Source: Platycnemis pennipes (taxonomy: Eukaryota; Arthropoda; Insecta; Odonata; Platycnemididae). Taken from it: DNA of 64,000 nt. Numbering within the stretch: position 1 is the stretch's first letter; the number at the start of each line of letters is the position of its first letter. Positions 44,287 to 54,772 of this stretch are shown here, piece after piece. The position numbers and the translations under genes were made by a program. The DNA lies in contig OW121856.1 in NCBI GenBank assembly GCA_933228895.1, forward strand, positions 109,963,027 through 110,027,026, written 5' to 3'. The notes under the pieces are model-generated. The model did not search any database and was not told the origin of the DNA. It worked only from the letters and a program-made list of their open reading frames with translations.

Positions 44287-44650
44287 TAACATCTACATCC
44301 ACATTTACGCGATACCCTGCAAGCCACCGCGAGAGTGTGTGGCAGGGGTGAAGATCACCAAGCATGCACTAAAACAAGCTACTGAATGGAAACAGGCTAC
44401 ATAATAGGGTCTCATGCAACTAGATGGTTAGTATCTACATAGTGATATAGAGATTAGTTGTTAATACATGCATCATGCTCCGCAGACTACTCTAAAATAT
44501 TTTTCCTATTTTCGCTTTGCTATGCTGCCTATTGTGTTCTCTTATAGTACGGGGAAAAATGCCATTTTGAATCTATCAGTAGGACAATCTATCAGTAGGA
44601 CAATCTATCTCTCTAATCTTATTTAGATCTTAGTAGAATCAGAATTTGGT
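44287..44650 (-). mobile_element. LINE family A 3' end with small tandem duplication
   Basis: The antisense copy starts with CATCTACATCCACATTTACG and CCCTGCAAGCCACCGCGAGA and passes the full 3' UTR to the end of the protein near 44540-44640 (PRTIREHNRQ.., then a RFKMAFFP equivalent). The word AATCTATCAGTAGGAC is tandemly repeated at about 44570-44601, a 16-bp duplication inside the coding segment that is not seen in other copies. Confidence 0.82.
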
Positions 44651-45845
44651 GTTCTCCAACTGCTGAAAATATTCCTAAACTACTTGACGTCCAAAATATC
44701 ATCGTATTTACAATTATTGCTGTGTTGAAAAAACACATTATTCGTAACGTAAATTGCCGAAAATACTCAAGCCCGTATCAGTGGTACAAAACAACTGGTC
44801 GTGTAAGCTCACGCTCTGAAACTGCATTCTTCTCCGTAAATCCCTCACTTTTACGCCTTGCGTTGGACCCTCCACGCGGAGTCCAACAATCCTTTGAGGG
44901 CGACCGACGAAGCACCATTCGCTATCATACCTTTGACCCTCCCGCCTGGAAAGAACGCGAATACCTTTGAATTTTTTGGCCGCATTCAGCCCAGGAAAAT
45001 CTTTTCCACTTCCCTCGTCAAAGCCGTTTCGTAAATAGATTTTTCTGCTCGAGGAACTCAGCCTTTAGCTTTCCGGTCTGTTGTGTCATCAGGAAATGAT
45101 CAAATACGCGTTGAATTGCGGCTAGTCAATATCATTTCCATACCTACCATTTCCACGGCAGTCGCTGAAGGTATTTGTTCCGGTCGCGTTACTGCCTCCA
45201 CTAACGATCCAAATCGGAGGATTCATTCGCCCACGCGTTCCTTTTTCATCGGTTCTATCAACGGATGTAACGAATAAATCGTCTCGCGAACGAGTCGTCA
45301 CATAAAAAGCGACGGCTTACGCCGGAGAGTCGTCCATCATCCTCCCCCTGGAATCCCTTCATCCGTGATGTATGGGGGCCCCATATATCACGGGAGGGGT
45401 CCTGAAACCGCAGCGGACCCAAAGAAACAACCCAAACGCCCATCAGCCATCGCCGTAACCCATTTTATGCCCCCTTAACTGGATATGGGCCGAGGAAGCT
45501 GTGTTTGGGTCTCACTTCCGAGAGATTGCGGGCAGTCGATCGCACGAGATTCAGGAGCGACTCCCTCGCTGCAGAGAGTTGGGAAACGTGCTTCCCACTC
45601 CCCAATTTAATTTGCTTCCGACCTATCACTCGGCGACGCAGCCCTAGAAAAAGACGTGGAGAACATCCCGGAAATGAAGACGGACGCTCAAACACACTAC
45701 TGACGGTAACGTTCCATTCAACGTCCCATTGGACGGACGGGCTAGTGACCTTTATGTGCTTTTCGCACAGAACTCCGGTAGGGGCCGACATAATAAAGAC
45801 CAAGCAGCGGCACAAGCGGATTGCGTTTGTTTTATTCTGTTTTTA
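44651..45845. other. Unassigned sequence, possible SINE remnant near 45700-45770
   Basis: No gene was recognised. The stretch TTCAACGTCCCATTGGACGG near 45717-45736 resembles the GACGTT body segment of the SINE family seen at 48205-48480 (AACGTCCCATCCGACGGACG). This suggests a short minus-strand SINE fragment. Frames on both strands at 45465-45864 overlap and have no domain. Confidence 0.4.
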
Positions 45846-46000
45846 CACCTACATCTACATCTAAACACCCATGAGAGTGTGTGGCAGGATGTGAATATCA
45901 CCAAACATGCACTATTGACATGTAACTAGGCTACTACATGGACACATGCTAGGCAATAGGGTCACATCCAGCAAAATGGTAATGGGGAGTTACCTAGACA
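45846..46000 (-). mobile_element. LINE family A 3' end
   Basis: The antisense terminal 155 bp contains the tail CACCTACATCTACATCTAAA, a shortened hairpin lacking the CCCTGCAAGCC left side, GAGTGTGTGGCAGGATGTGA, and 3' UTR words (TAACTAGGCTACTACATGGA). The copy is strongly 5'-truncated. Confidence 0.8.
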
Positions 46001-46437
46001 AATTACTTCGCATATATTTTTACCAACAGATGGAGAAAACGCCTTCCGTTTCACAGAACCTAACCATTCCTGCTTGAATACGGTACCAATTTCCCATAGC
46101 TGAAAAACGTAAGTTCATCTCACTGCTGTTTCAACCATCGCCTTTGAATTTTATTCTCAATTCAGGTCAAAGGCAATAGGTACATAATGCAGGAAACATC
46201 TTTCGAGGATACGGAATGTCTGCCGCTCAAAAACAAAAGCACGCCTAGAAATGGTTTCCAAGGAATGGATTTCGGTCCCATGAGCATCGAATGCATCACA
46301 GCGGTTGCTTGGAGCTCAAGCGACATTGGGAACTCCCGGATATTACATTTTACTCACTTCCTCTCAAATTCAAGGTCAGACCGCACCATGACTGAAGGAG
46401 AGATGCACTCTCAGAGAATTACTATCCATAACGTCAA
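46001..46437. other. Unassigned spacer
   Basis: The plus frame at 46187-46489 runs into the following LINE tail and has no domain. No feature was recognised. Confidence 0.4.
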
Positions 46438-46600
46438 AAATGCATCTACATCTACACGATACCCTGCAAGCCTCCGCGAGGGTGTGTGACAGGGGGTGAA
46501 GATCACCAAGAATGCACTACCAACTTGCAAACAAGCAACTATAGGGTCTCATGCAACTAGATTGTAAGTAACTATAGTATTTAAGTATCGACCGCGTATG
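46438..46600 (-). mobile_element. LINE family A 3' end
   Basis: The antisense terminal segment begins with CATCTACATCTACACGATAC, then CCCTGCAAGCCTCCGCGAGG and GTGTGTGACAGGGGGTGAAG. Part of the 3' UTR follows, to the GTAACTATAGTATTTAAG segment near 46568-46586. It is 5'-truncated and non-coding. Confidence 0.82.
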
Positions 46601-48204
46601 GCTGCGAGGGTGACGCAATGCGTCGTCGACATTAACTTCGCATTCGCGAGATGAAAGGGAAAAGGATAAAAGCGGTGAGAAGCAGAGCTATCCATTCATC
46701 ATAATTACCGGATATAATACCCAGGGGGTCCGCTCCGATGCAGTTTTTAGTCCGGAGTAGCGGCGAGATTGCTGCTTCTCCTTTTGCGCTCGGGATGGCG
46801 CCACCTGCGGAGATGGGTCACAAAGCGTGACCTCCCTAGCCAGGTGTCCTCCTTGACCTACATCTCCGAATTGAGGACATAAACTTGAACCACAAGCGAA
46901 CAGTCTTTTGACCGAAAAGTGAGCGAATTTCAAAATCGTACCAACAGAAATTTCCTCCATTATCCATTCAAATATCGCACTCAAAGAAACTTCGACTCAC
47001 AGTTTCCTTCTGCCATTCGTGACGGGGTTGCAATACCTCAACGAAGCGGCACTAATTTCGGCACCCACGATTACTGAAGGCATTTACACACAATACACGA
47101 TTCTCAATTGATATTGAAATATGGTCGGTTCCGTAAAATGAAGTTCAACAATGGGCATCTCTTTTCTAATTTAAGGAAAAGTCAGGCATACATTCCGACA
47201 CCCAAAATTTCTTTTCAAACGGACAAGTGAAGCAGACGCATTCACTGACCAAGACAGCTGGTAACTAACTTTCTGGATATATCATTTACTAATTAAGTAA
47301 TAAGAAAACTTTTCCATAGAAAACTAAATCTAATTTTAAGTTCCCAAATATACTGTTACATTGATGAAAGAACTCCCAAGGTTCCATAGCACACAGTATT
47401 CACAATGATAAGAGTCACTCGGGATTTAAAAAAAATTGTGAGTCCCCTTACTTTAGTTTATAGTGTCTTCATTTTTTTTAGATTGGCCAGTCACTGACGA
47501 AGAGGAAATCCTTGAAAACCCTGATTGCGCATTTAAAGGAGTCACGAGAGTGACCGTTTCCTTAAAGTGAACCGGGGAGAGACATTCCTTGAGAAAAACA
47601 GTTCGCTTGTCCCATTATTGGATTTGCTTCATTGACTGGAAGTATTAAAACTTTTGTTTCCGGGTTGTAGGTGATACTTTCTTTTTGTAGCCTCCCTCTC
47701 CAATACCTCCCTCTGACAATACTTACTTCCTTCCATCCTTCTCCAACGGTTATTTTTACGGCCGTAGGTACCCTCTTCTCATATTTTGTACTTATTCTCT
47801 CAAATCCGGGCAAATTCACTGTTTTTCACTGGCCAAATAGGACGAACAGTGCCACAGATCAATAAATTCCCCTTTTTTTTAAAGAAAATACGAATTCTTA
47901 GCGTATACGTTCAAACCAGACCAATGTAAGGAAGAAAAGGTACATGGGAATAAGTAATATAGTTCGGAGGAAAATGATTCCATTCAAGAAAGTTCACTAA
48001 GTGCATCCCTCGTGTTTTCCGCCCTGGAGGTCACCCCACCCTCCCCCCACGGCCATTGGCCCATCAGCAGTTCGGCCAGCGAATCACGTGATCTCACATT
48101 CCACTTCACATATTTTTATGCACTCACTTTATACCTCTATGTAGTTTCAACGCGTAAGCGTCATTGAGAATAGTGCACTACTTTTCTCTGACGTTTTCAA
48201 GCCC
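46601..48204. other. Unassigned sequence, one unrecognised minus frame
   Basis: A minus frame at 47562-47819 (85 codons) gives KYEKRVPTAVKITVGEGWKE, then VSIVRGRYWRGRLQKESITY. It looks compositionally protein-like but matches no family I know. A single-exon fragment or an element ORF is possible. The minus frame at 46688-46984 has no recognisable domain. No repeats were identified. Confidence 0.35.
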
Positions 48205-48480
48205 GCAGTCGAAATTATAGGCTCAAGACCAGGAGGAAAAGTTCAAGGATGGGAATGGAGTTGTAAAGAGGAGGAAGGGTGGTCGACATCTGCCGAAACG
48301 CGCCAAGGGGACCACGGCTAAACGTCCCATCCGACGGACGGAGCACTGAACTCGAATTTCCCCACTAAGCACTCAAGTAGGAGCCGGTTTACCAATGAGT
48401 ACTTCCACTTCTGGGATTCAAACCCGAGCTCTCCAGGCGAGATGCCAATAGTCTAACCGCAAGATAACTCCTGACGTAAG
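48205..48480 (-). mobile_element. tRNA-derived SINE, antisense copy
   Basis: On the minus strand, TTGCGGTTAGACTATTGG (A-box-like, about 48447-48464) is followed by GGGTTTGAATCCCAGAAG (B-box-like, about 48409-48426). The body then has ATTCGAGTTCAGTGCTCCG, GATGGGACGTTTAGCCGTGG and TCCCCTTGGCGCGTTTCGG. The same sequence of blocks is in the plus-strand copy at 9330-9640 (ATTCGAGTTCAACACTCCG, GTGTGGACGTTAAACCGCTG, TCTCCTTGTCGCCTTTC). The 3' end is set where similarity fades, near GAGCCTATAATTTCG. No target duplication was found. Confidence 0.75.
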
Positions 48481-49834
48481 GTCGCTTCCCCCGCAAATAC
48501 TGCACTGTGGGAAATCATAACGCTGGAGTTCCCAGCGACATCTATAATTTTCAGCAGCACAGAATCATGCTGCAAGACCTTCAAAGGAAGGATTTAATCG
48601 ATAAATCGCCAGGCAATGATTGCATGGCTAATTGCGATTGAAGTACCTGCGATACAACTCATTTTCCCCGCTATGCAGCCCTCGGGAGTAACTTTGTGAT
48701 TCATATCTCGCGAATGGTTGCATAAGTATCAGCTTCCGGACGAAGTGATATAACACGCCCGACTGGAAACTTTCATGGATTAAGAATTCTCCTACAGCAA
48801 GAAACATTCGCAATAATATAGTTTCCTGGACGATGTTCCGCTTGTTGGTTTCGCCTCCGTGCACTTAATGCAAATTAGTTCTCGCGGACGCCGGGCGCTT
48901 CTTCTCCGCAAATGTAATCCGGGGAAATATAGCGCTCGCAAAAAAGGTTCCTCAGAGACACACCGTCAGCTCTGGCCGAATACATTTTGCGTCGAGGGAT
49001 ATGTTTTTTGTTGCCTCACCGAGTACTCAGTAAAGGATTTAAAAAAAGATCCAACGTTCAGCCGTTTTACCACGGACGCAATGTCCACTCACACAAAAAA
49101 GAAATCATGCAAGCTCTGTTGTAACGCATGAATCGAGCGATAAATACTCAGCACTCCACATACTCATCGTGCAATCCGACATGAGCCAACAGATGACATT
49201 ATCCAATGCATTAGTGTGCCTACACGAATAATTACTCCAAGCGATCGATCAAACTAAGTTTACTCTCCAGCAAATACACACCAGCACACTTAAAATAAAG
49301 TACAAGCGGCGATTAAAAGCATCATGACATTTCCAACAGGAGTGGAGGATTTTCACGGAACTTGGAGAAAGTAAGTCAAACGCGTGAGCACGTATTTTCG
49401 CAGCGTCCCGGTGGTGTTCAGGGCGATTGGATGGCAAGGAGCGGAGATTGATAGGGTTGAGTGATTGCAGAGTAAAAGCTCATGATGAGAGCGACGGAAG
49501 CTCACTTTCTCAAGGCTAAAGAGACCTTGGAAGCGCTCAATTGTCCTCATGAAAGACATACTTCCCTTGCCTATGACATTTCGAAGCATTCTAATTGGGA
49601 GAGTATGTGAAATGTCGCGATGTACAAATAATCGAAGCGGGCTTTTATTTATTACCTCCAACACCACACGGGAGGAAGGCGATCATTCACTGCTTAAGAA
49701 AAACGATTTGCAATACTCAAAGTCAAACTGAATCTCATTTACATGAGGTCATCAATAGAAGAGGAAATTCAACCAAGGAAGGAGCAGAGTCTACCATAAT
49801 TTCCCTTAAAACATCGCATTTAAAAACGTTTCCC
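48481..49834. other. Unassigned sequence
   Basis: Several overlapping frames (48628-48864 -, 48859-49131 +, 49353-49885 both strands) have no recognised domain. The plus frame ending at 49885 runs into the LINE B end. No gene is called. Confidence 0.4.
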
Positions 49835-50010
49835 GTTCACGGGAAGATTGGAAAAGGCAGGCCTCGTATGAGTTACATAGGATAGATCGTAAAGGACGTG
49901 AAAGAGAGGAACTACGTTGATATGAAGAGGTTGGCCGATAGAAGAATCGAGTGGAGGGCTGCGTCAAACCAATCCTAGGATTGTTGACTCTTGATGATGA
50001 TGAAAAAAAT
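49835..50010 (+). mobile_element. LINE family B 3' end
   Basis: The fragment starts at CACGGGAAGATTGGAAAAGG and reads as a decayed GRPRMSYIG, then VKDVKERNYVDMKRLADRRI and EWRAASNQS. It ends with CCAATCCTAGGATTGTTGAC and a TGATGATGATG tail. It is very close to the 39237-39672 copy in its last 150 bp, so the two are relatively young and related. Confidence 0.88.
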
Positions 50011-51010
50011 TAATTGAGTAAATGTGAATTATTTAAGTTTCAAGGTAAAAAATGGAAATGCAACAAACTGCCCATGCTTTAATGTGAAAAATGTAGACAC
50101 ATTCCTTCGAAGTTTAAAAATTTGCAGGTAACTGAACCAAAAGATTTTTGGTTGTAAGTGAAATGCAATACACTGCCTTCAATGTCGCTCGCAAACCCAA
50201 AAAAAACATTGCTTGTAAAGTGCCGATGAAGCACGGCACTGGCCGAAGGGCCCTTGGCCTACAGCTGCTGTAGGCCCCAAGGGCCTTTCTGGGACCACTC
50301 GAAACGGATGCAACGTAATCGCGAGAGAGGCAGAGAACGAGCGACGGTGGAGTAGGAGGGCGTCGCGTTTTTGCAACTCGATTTCATTGCGCTTCTGGGA
50401 AGATTATGCGGCCGAAATAAAAGCCACGGGCCGGGGGGGCCGGTAAACCCTCCCAACACAAACGGGGACCCTGTCCGGAGCAATTTATCGCAAGGATCGC
50501 CTTCGGGAGGGGTTTAAAAGGGAACACGGGGTGTGAGCGGAAGACGTGGCAACAATGGGCGGTCATTTCGCGCTATTAGGGCAACACAATATGGTGGGGG
50601 AGGCGAGAGGAGGTTACGGGATTGGCCTAATTACGCGGGAAGGCCATCTCCATGGCGACCCGGGCGAGGAGGGACGCCCAGTCATTGCATATCTGGGGGA
50701 TTAATCGGATGTGAACGGCTGCTGCCGGTGCTGCCCCCACCTCTCGGGAAGGGGATTTTCGTGCGGCGCTCGCCCCTGGAACAAAACACAGCGGAGATCC
50801 GAAATGCCTTTTGTTTCGTCGACAAAAAACGGACGCGAATCTTATAACCGTCGCCTAGCCCCCCGGAACACAGTTTCGTCAATGGCCCGGGGGTGGGTGG
50901 GGGCAGGGCCCCTTGGGGGCGTGGGTGGTGTCTCCGGCCCCGGCAACGTTTTTACGTCCCCACCGCGTGATAGAACGTGCTCTCGCAAAAGCGAATTAGA
51001 ATTCTAAATA
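50011..51010. other. GC-rich island, no gene recognised
   Basis: From about 50180 to 50960 the DNA is strongly GC- and CpG-rich with C and G runs. Many overlapping frames on both strands result (50179-50376 -, 50259-50483 -, 50533-50847 +, 50682-50882 -, 50711-51007 +), none with a domain. It may be an unmethylated CpG island or promoter, but no TATA, initiator or coding exon could be supported. Confidence 0.4.
50246..50288. repeat. Short near-perfect palindrome
   Basis: AAGGGCCCTTGGCCTACAGC pairs with GCTGTAGGCCCCAAGGGCCTTT with only a small mismatch and almost no loop, giving about 20 bp arms. The apex is CAGCTGCTG. It is GC-rich and would form a stable cruciform or RNA hairpin. The loop is too small for a normal miRNA precursor. 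Confidence 0.75.
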
Positions 51011-52080
51011 TTTCCAGGGATCGCAACAAGATTGAAGCCTCTCGAGGTTAGCCAAAAGATGCCTGAACATATTTGACCAGGAGTTCCACAGGGTCGACGA
51101 TCGAATCTCTGGATACACAAGTGGTAAGTATAGGAAAGAAAAAAACGCCAAATATTTGGAGAAAAATAAACTGGCGTGCTTTCCCTTTCCACAATTTCTA
51201 TTCATTAAAGCAAAAGCGCTAAAGTTACTTTATTAAAATGAGAAACCATTATGTAACTCATTTGGAGCACGTAAGATTCCTCCAACATATACGCTGTGGT
51301 GTAACTGAGCTTGAATAAGTGATCTGTAGAGAAACGTAGCCTCTGGCGTAGGCAGTATTCTTAGTTCTCAACTCCTGCCCATATACTATTGGTTAAAAGC
51401 GTCAGCGGCAAATACATAAGACTGCCTTGCTAGCTCATACATACTGAGGCAAAAGAAGGAAGTGGTGACCCCACACGGACCTGTCCACTTTACGCCATTA
51501 GTTTCGTCTAAGATCCTGCCGCGTGTGTTTTCACTGCTCTTACTATGGACGAATAGATAAATTGGTCTTTGCACTTCGCTAGCGTACTCCATACACTTCT
51601 TCATCGCCCGAGACATTGCCTCTTACACAATTTATCCCCCCTTACGTTATAGCACTAAAGATTTCCCGCACAATAAGGCGAGTGCGTAATTCTAGAGTCT
51701 GATTTGCATGGGGAGAGAATGATTCCACTTCACTCCAGCAGAAAGCTCAACACCAGAAATATCGAAGGAAATTCTACTTCACAAGGTGAGAGACAACCAT
51801 GACCCTCAACCCTTCGCTGATATGTCGTCAATTAATATATATAGCGCCCCTTAGTCAAAAGGATTACTTCTCCGCGATTTTCGAAATTCTAAAATTACGT
51901 CACTTGCTCCCAATGATTCCATCAGAACAAAGGCAGCATTCATATTTGGCATGATGAATGCCGGATTCTAAATAGAAAAAGATTGGGCGCATTAATTTCC
52001 TTTATAAAATTCCGAAAGTAATCTGATTACTTCTAAAACCTTCGGAATTATTTGTTTAGTCTTCATTACGGAGAAAACCT
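51011..52080. other. Unassigned sequence
   Basis: Minus frames at 50996-51205 and 51386-51616 have no recognised domain. No repeats were identified. Confidence 0.4.
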
Positions 52081-52150
52081 AATACGGTGAAATAAGGAAT
52101 AAGCACCCGAGTGCTTATTCTGTATTTTCTTATCTTTATTTCACCGTATT
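52081..52150. repeat. Palindrome 1 of an adjacent pair
   Basis: The outer arms AATACGGTGAAATAA and TTATTTCACCGTATT are exact reverse complements. The inner arms GAATAAGCAC and GTGCTTATTC are also exact and enclose CCGA. The right side carries an extra 14 bases or so between inner and outer stems (TGTATTTTCTTATC). The whole would fold into a bulged hairpin of 70 bases. Confidence 0.85.
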
Positions 52151-52152
52151 CT

Positions 52153-52208
52153 GAATAATGAGACGTATGAAGTACCTACATGTAGTTACTACGTATGTCT
52201 CATTATTC
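52153..52208. repeat. Palindrome 2 of an adjacent pair
   Basis: GAATAATGAGAC (52153 on) pairs with GTCTCATTATTC (ending 52208) exactly. Inside, GTATGAAGTA against TTACTACGTAT pairs with mismatches, around an apex CTACATGTAG that is itself a perfect 10-bp palindrome. The hairpin starts 2 bp after palindrome 1. Confidence 0.85.
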
Positions 52209-53829
52209 TCATCAGCTTTAAAATTCTGTTACTGTACTATATATGCACTGATTAAATCATTCACCAAACTACCATTAGTTATTGCCCAAGATTCCAGCGC
52301 AACAATACCGTAACTATAAAAAATGTGGTTACACTTATTTTTTACCATTATTAAGAAATTTAATGGAATTTATCAACTTATATGAAACAAATTATGATTT
52401 CTTAGGTAGTTAATTATATATGAGCAATTACATTGCAATTCGTATAGCTATAAATGTTAGCATTGTAAACAATGAAATAAGAGAAGTTTTAAGTATAGTG
52501 GTTCTTAATATCATAGAAGACAGAAAATAGTCGCATGACGGAAAAAAGGAAATATTTGGCTTAAAAAAACGAAACATGGGGTTGCTGAAACGTCTCAGGG
52601 CGAAGGTATTTTCTTGAATTTGGTTTGCAGCCATTAAATTAATTGAAAATGTAAAATCAATCAAATTAATTGAAACTTTAAATTCATTCTTCTTCTTCGT
52701 AAATCAACAGTCACTTAGGAATTTAAAGGAGACGAAAGTATACAAATTATTCTTAAATTTAACATTTACGCCTGAGCATCATCTGCAACTGCAAGTATTA
52801 CTCACTATAATATTCTGAGTCTACAAGTTGCCTCATGTTAGCCTCCATCAATATCGCGAAAGAGTCGCTAATCCTTACACATAGATAGAATTTCATATAG
52901 CAGTGCTTTAATGTACCAAAACAGACCTGATTTTACTGGAATAAATTTCAAGGCTTGATGTACCGATGAACTTAGAGCTTGTCTGAGAGTCTTTACGGAT
53001 GATGCATTGAATCACGTTTCTGAAAACTGTTCTTTGGCAGATAATAGCTTTAGCGTGAGCTGCAAAGAAGCTTTTCCGAATATTAGGGTCGTCAACCGAT
53101 AAATCATATTAAAGGACAGGCATATTGGGCGCTATGAAGAGAGGCGAAAAAAAAGGACTTTGGTGAAAGGAAATCATGGCAGAAGAGGCGTGAAAGAATG
53201 TGTTGTCACGGGAAACACGACGGATGCATAAAAAAATGCTCGATAAATCATTTAGATCTATTGAGACCGATCTTATTTCCGTATAATTTTGGGAGACTAT
53301 TTTTCCCGCTAAGGACAGTGAATTTTCCATACAGAACGGGCCTCAGGTACGCAAAACGATACTAAGATAGTTAACTAAATCCCGATATTGTGTATTAGTA
53401 TTTTATTCATTTTATATAGAAAATGCGTGGAGCATTATCATTGGGAAAACGTCAAGAAAATTTATTTAATAGGTTTCAGAACTCAAATGTCTCTTAGCAT
53501 AAAAGGTTTTAAAAAAAGCTCAATCCATCGGAAAGCAGTAGAAGCTGTGAAGATTGTACCTAAATAAAAATAACTATGAGATAAGAGAGAAAATCTATTT
53601 GAGAAGCTGAATGCCCGAGCAAAAAGGGAACAGTCAGTAGTGGAGCCCAGGAAAAGGAGAATTTGCGCAGGAACACGAATCTATCAACAACTGAAAATAT
53701 AACCCTGTAAATAAGACAATATATCGTTAGGGACTTCTGTTTGAATCATGGCCCCTTTGTGGCGACGGGGGCACTAACAGCCCCATGGAAGGGCAAAACT
53801 GGAAGCGTTTTAGGTGTGGGGATATGGAC
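52209..53829. other. Unassigned AT-rich sequence
   Basis: Minus frames at 52428-52664 and 53109-53330 have no recognised domain. No repeats were seen. Confidence 0.4.
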
Positions 53830-53975
53830 GAACGATGAAGATAAAATACTTATTGCTCGACGGAGAAACTGACAATTCTAAAAGGAGAAGCGGAAAAAGA
53901 AGTCAAGAAGAAGAAGAGAAAGGTCAATGAAGAAGAGAGGAGCTTATTGGACATCTTGTGTCACGATGACCAACG
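53830..53975 (+). mobile_element. Possible decayed LINE family B fragment
   Basis: ATGAAGATAAAATACTTATT resembles the consensus CTGAAGATAAAATGGATC (family B MLKIKW). Further on, GAGAGGAGCTTATTGGACAT followed by CTTGTGTCACGATGACC resembles ACAACTTAATCGGCCATGTC, TTGAGACACGATGGCC. The spacing is shorter than in good copies and the sequence is highly mutated. This is a weak assignment. Confidence 0.4.
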
Positions 53976-53994
53976 TCTAGAGCGTAGGTACCTG

Positions 53995-54772
53995 TAAAAT
54001 TAGTAACACGAAGATCAAAAACGTTGAAACCATAAGATATTTAGGTGTAACAATCACTAAAGATTTATCGTGGGGAAGACACATCCGGGAAATATGAGGC
54101 CGAGCGAAGAGAAAGCTAGGATTTATAAAAAGAGTACTTGGGAAATACGATGAGAAGACAAAAGAGCGATGCTATTTTTCACTAGTTAGGCCCTTGATAC
54201 CTTGAGTATGCGGCCAGTGTATGGGATCCGAATGAATTAGGTTTGATCAGAGAACTAGACAGTGTGCAGCGTAGAGCAGCCAGATTCGTTAAAAGGTGTT
54301 ACGATAGGTTGAGTAGTGTTTCAGAATTAATACAATAATTAGGGTGGGAATCATTATCAGAGCGTAGGTGAAAGGTACATCTTAAATCTATTAGAGAAAT
54401 TTCAATCGGATAGCTATACTGAAGATGTTAGGTACATATTAAAAACACCATCATATTACTCTAGATTCGACCAGACAAACAAGATTAGAGAGATAGAATG
54501 TCGTACCGATAGATTCAAAATGGCATTTTTCCCCCTTTACTACATGAGAACAGAATATCATCATAGCAAAGGGATAGGTAGGGGAAATATTTTAGTGTAT
54601 GATGAATGTATAATCCCTTAAATACTATAGTTACTTACAATCTAGTTGCATGAGCCCGTTAGTTGCTTGTTTGCATGTTAGTAGTGCATGCTTGGTGATC
54701 TTCACCCCCCGCCACACACGCTCGCATTGGCTAGCAGGTTATCGTGTAGATGTGGATATAGATGTCTAACGA
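53995..54772 (+). mobile_element. LINE family A, best 3' copy in the window
   Basis: In order: VETIRYLGVTITKDLSWGRH-equivalent (54027-54080), KRKLGFIKRVLGKYDEKTKE, then after a frameshift EYAASVWDPNELGLIRELDS (54198 on) and VQRRAARFVKRCYDRLSSVS. It continues with LGWESLSERR, NKIREIECRTDRFKMAFFPL (54478-54540), then the 3' UTR (AATCTAGTTGCATGAGCCCG), the hairpin GCCACACACGCTCGCATTGG and a GTGTAGATGTGGATATAGAT tail. This is the RT thumb and C-terminal tail plus full 3' UTR of a CR1/L2-type LINE. In-frame stops (after IREI, before LGWESL) and frameshifts make it inactive. It serves as the reference for the other copies. Confidence 0.9.
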
